Below, one piece after another: positions 61,217 through 64,000 of a stretch of DNA of 64,000 nucleotides (positions are counted from its first letter, which is position 1; the number at the start of each line of letters is the position of its first letter). The DNA lies in contig WSYJ01000134.1 of NCBI GenBank assembly GCA_020186115.1, forward strand, positions 248,001-312,000. Direction: 5' to 3'. The translations under genes and the position numbers were made by a program. Source of the DNA: Histomonas meleagridis. Taxonomy: Eukaryota > Parabasalia > Tritrichomonadida > Dientamoebidae. The notes beneath the pieces were generated by a model, which had not been told where the DNA came from, ran no database searches, and was given only the letters and a program-made list of their open reading frames with translations.

Positions 61217-62640
61217 TTTCTTTCGTTTTCGTTTATGATATAATATCATAACAATTATTAATGCAATGACAACGACAACAATCACTACAACACAAACAAT
61301 TACAATAAGTATAACATTATTATCATTCTGTTCATTTGGATTAAAATATATATAAAATCTAGCTTAAAATTCATAAAGCGAATAATATCGAATAACGGTA
61401 TATTCATAATATACAAATTCGTATACGAAATAACATAAGTTGAATGATATATTGAGTATATCAATGTATTCGATATAAACGAATTATTTATAATAATAGT
61501 TTCCGTAATTTTAAAATATGTCAAAACTAAAGAATATGTTAATGAAATACTTTCTGTAACATATTGCGCTATTGCGAGTGTATTTGACTTAGTAAATGAA
61601 TTCGATTCAGTAAATGTATTCGAATGAGAAAATGTATTTTATTCAGTAAATGAATTCGAATGAGAAAATGTATTTGATAATGAAAATGTTAATATCGGTA
61701 CGCATTCTGCCATTGTTTCGTGTCGAGCAGTTAGGCCACAAAATGTTTCTTTTTGATAATCCCCTAAACAATTAACAGATGAAGCTAATGCACTTGCAAA
61801 ACAATTTGATCCGAAAGTTGGTTCTTCTTCACCAGAATAAAATAAACACATAAGAGATGAGCATTGATAAAATGCGTAATAGCCAATATTTGTTATGTTT
61901 GGTCCTAAGTAAATTGTATTCATATAAACGCATCTTTCGAATGAATGTGTTCCAATGGTTTCAATTGATTCGCGAAGTTTCATGATTGTAATTCCTGATG
62001 AACTAAATGTGTAATCATCAATTGCTTTAAGATTTGTAGGTAATGTTATTTCTTTAAGGGAAGTGCAACCAGAAAATGCATACGCTCCAATTGTAGTTAA
62101 ATTACTTCCCATTATTGTAAATGTTTTAAGTTTTTCACAATCACTAAATGCATATGTTTCAATTGTTTGTGTACTTGAAGGAAGTAAAATTTATGTTATT
62201 CCACTGTACTGAAATGCGTTACTTCGAATTGTTGTAATTCCAATACCAAATGTAATTGTTGATAACGATGAACAATAGTTAAAAGCATTTTCACCAATTG
62301 ATTTAACTGTGTCAGGGATTGTAATACTTAGTAATAATTTACAATTTGAAAATAAATTACTTGAAATTGAAATCAATTTTTGATTCATGTCAACACTTTG
62401 TAAAGATGCGCAAGAATCAAACACTAATGGACTTATGAAATATGTCTCTTTGGTCACTTGGGATATAAGTGACATTATTGCCAGTAAATACGAGTTCAAC
62501 GATCTGATTTTGAATGAGCTTTATATTTTCAAAATCGAGTTGATTTTCGATAAAATAAGTTTTCCTGATTCTTTGATCCATTGCTTTTCCCAATCAAATT
62601 CAAGTGAAATCTGAAAGAATAAGATGATAAAATGTAGATA
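61217..62640 (-). pseudogene. BspA-like surface protein pseudogene
   Basis: On the minus strand the parts of a BspA-like protein occur in order. First is a former signal peptide without ATG (FYLHFIILFFQISLEFDWEK near 62590-62640). The N-terminal segment ESGKLIL is followed by the frame-shifted FENIKLIQNQIVELVFTGNN. The LRRs follow (LVFDSCASLQSVDMNQKL, AFNYCSSLSTITFGIGIT), with an in-frame TAA at 62189-62191, then AFSGCTSLKEITLPTNLKAI to LGDYQKETFCGLTARHETMA and a stop at 61639. A membrane segment and basic tail remain at about 61217-61320 (VILIVIVCVVVIVVVVIALI, then YHKRKRKKTAKV). At least two frameshifts, two internal stops and loss of the start kill it. Two M3-like boxes are still present upstream at 62656-62663 and 62710-62717. 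Confidence 0.85.
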
Positions 62641-63097
62641 GAACAACTGGATTTTAAACGGTCAAAAATCTGCAAAGCACGTTATTTATCACTTTGCATG
62701 TCATCAAATAAACGGCCTCTTAACGTGCAATTTTCTTGTGTGTTTTTGGTTGAACTCCATCAAATTAAAAGTTATGATGGATTCTAGAAAATTTCAACAT
62801 CGTCCATCCCATGCCGATATAAGTGTTATAACAAAATGTTTGAAAAGGATTTAAATAATGATCTAAAATCTAATATTAAATCAAACAGAACTGCATAAGA
62901 AATTGGTTAGGAAAAATCTGGGACACAACAAAATGAAGTATGTTAAGCGAAGAATTAAAATGTGGAAATCAGGAAAACCTGTAAGAGGGAAATTTCTCAC
63001 GTTGGTGTTTCCACCATAAATTGTTATACCAGCCAAACAATAATGAAAAATGACATCAAAAATTTAGCAATGAAATATATTGTTATAAGAAATCAAT
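62641..63097. other. Intergenic with two M3-like boxes, no gene accepted
   Basis: M3-like GACCGTTT (minus, 62656-62663) and GGCCGTTT (minus, 62710-62717) belong to the promoter of the broken BspA-like gene. A short basic reading frame (62880-63020; TELHKKLVRKNLGHNKMKYV and so on) without ATG at its start may be a relic. Confidence 0.4.
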
Positions 63098-63823
63098 TTA
63101 TTCAGTTTTAGTTTTTTTGGTTTGCTTTGCTTTATTTTCCGTTTTTGGAGAAAAAATGGATTGTATACATTTGAAAATCAGATAAAGTGTGATCTGAAAT
63201 CCAAATATAATCAATGCAAAATATATAAATTGTTTGTTCTTTTGGATGAAAGCAATGGCTTTGATTATTGCATTGTCTAGCATGTCTTCTGGTGATTGAT
63301 TATTCTTTTGTGGGTTATTAATTATTTTCTCGAATTTTGGATCAAGTTTTGCAACTTCAATTTCTTCTATTAAAAATGCAACGTACTGATCTACGTCATT
63401 TCCAACTCTGTCTGTGATTAAAATTTCAATGACTTTTTGAGATATAAAAATTATGTTATAATTGTAATTGTTATATAAAAATTGCGTGGAATAATGGGAG
63501 AAATCATCTTCGGTAAATGTGAACTTAGTTGGTTTCTCATCTGTTTTAGATTTGAATGTTCCTGAATTTTCAGATTCGTATATAATTTCAAACTGTGCAA
63601 CACGTGGGTTAACCTTTTCTTTGATTCCAATATTTGGTTTCTCGTTACTTCTCCATATTGTTATAATTGTATTAGATGATGTCTTGTTTAAATGAAACTC
63701 AAAAGAATATAGAATTTCATCTTGATATTCAACAGACGATCCTTTGTGTACATCCCACTCTTTTACAAGAGCATCTTTTGCAACAATACAAATAGTTGCA
63801 TGAATCAAACCAATAAACAGCAT
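63098..63823 (-). CDS. Small type I membrane protein, function unknown
   Basis: This 241-residue protein has a signal peptide (MLFIGLIHATICIVAK), a mixed beta/alpha luminal or extracellular domain (residues about 25-190) with few cysteines, one membrane segment near residue 200-222 (IYFALIIFGFQITLYLIFKC) and a lysine-rich tail (KAKQTKKTKTE). The length and topology resemble small ER or vesicle membrane proteins such as the p24 group, but no motif proves this. The start TCACTTTT lies 15-20 nt before ATG 63823, an Inr-like context. It faces the window's right edge; no neighbour beyond is visible. Confidence 0.65.
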   Translation of the reverse strand: MLFIGLIHATICIVAKDALVKEWDVHKGSSVEYQDEILYSFEFHLNKTSSNTIITIWRSNEKPNIGIKEKVNPRVAQFEIIYESENSGTFKSKTDEKPTKFTFTEDDFSHYSTQFLYNNYNYNIIFISQKVIEILITDRVGNDVDQYVAFLIEEIEVAKLDPKFEKIINNPQKNNQSPEDMLDNAIIKAIAFIQKNKQFIYFALIIFGFQITLYLIFKCIQSIFSPKTENKAKQTKKTKTE

Positions 63824-64000
63824 TGGAAACCGAAAAGTGACACTCTTCTGTTTTAGCTAAAATCTAAATTCCAAGAAACCACATATCTAAAAATAAAATC
63901 AATTCAATATTTAGTATTAAAATAACCACTATTTGGAATTTAAGTGAAATATAAATTTTTAATTTTCACAATTTAATTATCTTATTAATTTTAATTTTTT
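63824..64000. other. Right-end intergenic sequence
   Basis: AT-rich sequence upstream of the last gene. No feature can be judged. Confidence 0.4.

Noticed and set aside
1-64000. tRNA, rRNA or snRNA genes
   Set aside because: I scanned by eye for T-arm-like motifs and other hallmarks and saw none convincing. A covariance search (tRNAscan-SE, Infernal) would be decisive and was not possible here.

Overview
This window is very AT-rich nuclear DNA from a parabasalid protist, most likely a trichomonad close to Tritrichomonas or Trichomonas. The organism is inferred from gene content, not from a database match. The signs are DUF3447-plus-ankyrin proteins, BspA-like leucine-rich surface proteins, a short two-repeat Myb protein, long intron-free ORFs, very short 5' leaders with Inr-like TCA motifs, M3-like (Myb-type) promoter boxes, and several decayed DNA transposons. 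It is eukaryotic, so I reset GTG/TTG starts to the first plausible ATG.

Left part (1-6.7 kb): the 3' end of a pseudokinase gene, a decayed Tc1/mariner-type transposase, and a minus-strand DUF3447/ankyrin gene (3061-5098) with a tandem array of single-ankyrin cassettes, followed by relics. Middle-left (6.7-24.7 kb): large housekeeping-type genes. These are a 2122-residue BEACH/WD40/zinc-finger protein, a nitroreductase-like flavoprotein, a 1625-residue helical-repeat protein, an ARM/HEAT protein, a DHYC-type palmitoyltransferase-like protein, LSM4, a gankyrin-like ankyrin protein and WASHC3. Middle (24.8-34.3 kb): a second DUF3447/ankyrin gene, a divergent pair (HP1-like chromo protein and TEDC1-like protein), a 59-copy 37-bp minisatellite and an intact BspA-like surface protein. 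Middle-right (35-51.3 kb): a Myb protein, a uL2/RPL8 pseudogene, an EF-hand-like protein, EIF2A, a catalytically dead PPP phosphatase, a coiled-coil protein, VPS28, an ARM protein, RFT1, a P-like transposon with intact termini inserted 41 bp upstream of RFT1, and a PP2A scaffold-like HEAT protein. Right end (51.3-64 kb): a large type I membrane glycoprotein, a third DUF3447/ankyrin gene with 14 cassettes, a broken BspA-like gene and a small type I membrane protein.

The most unusual structure is shared by the three DUF3447/ankyrin loci. Each has one long DUF3447 ORF followed by an array in which every ankyrin repeat (87 nt, always open) is separated from the next by an AT-rich, stop-containing spacer. 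In two loci the spacer is almost always exactly 83 nt, giving a 170-bp period, even where its sequence has diverged. In the third it is 66, 84, 84, 66 and 83 nt. Each array ends in a cassette with its own stop codon. This looks like one split gene per locus with intron-like spacers, but the spacers lack GT..AG ends and the usual trichomonad splice motifs.

The rest is a mixture of membrane traffic (BEACH, WASHC3, VPS28, palmitoyltransferase-like), RNA and translation (LSM4, EIF2A, uL2 relic), glycosylation (RFT1), signalling (pseudokinase, pseudophosphatase, PP2A scaffold-like) and surface genes. I see no operons. Genes lie on both strands, often head-to-head with short intergenic gaps.
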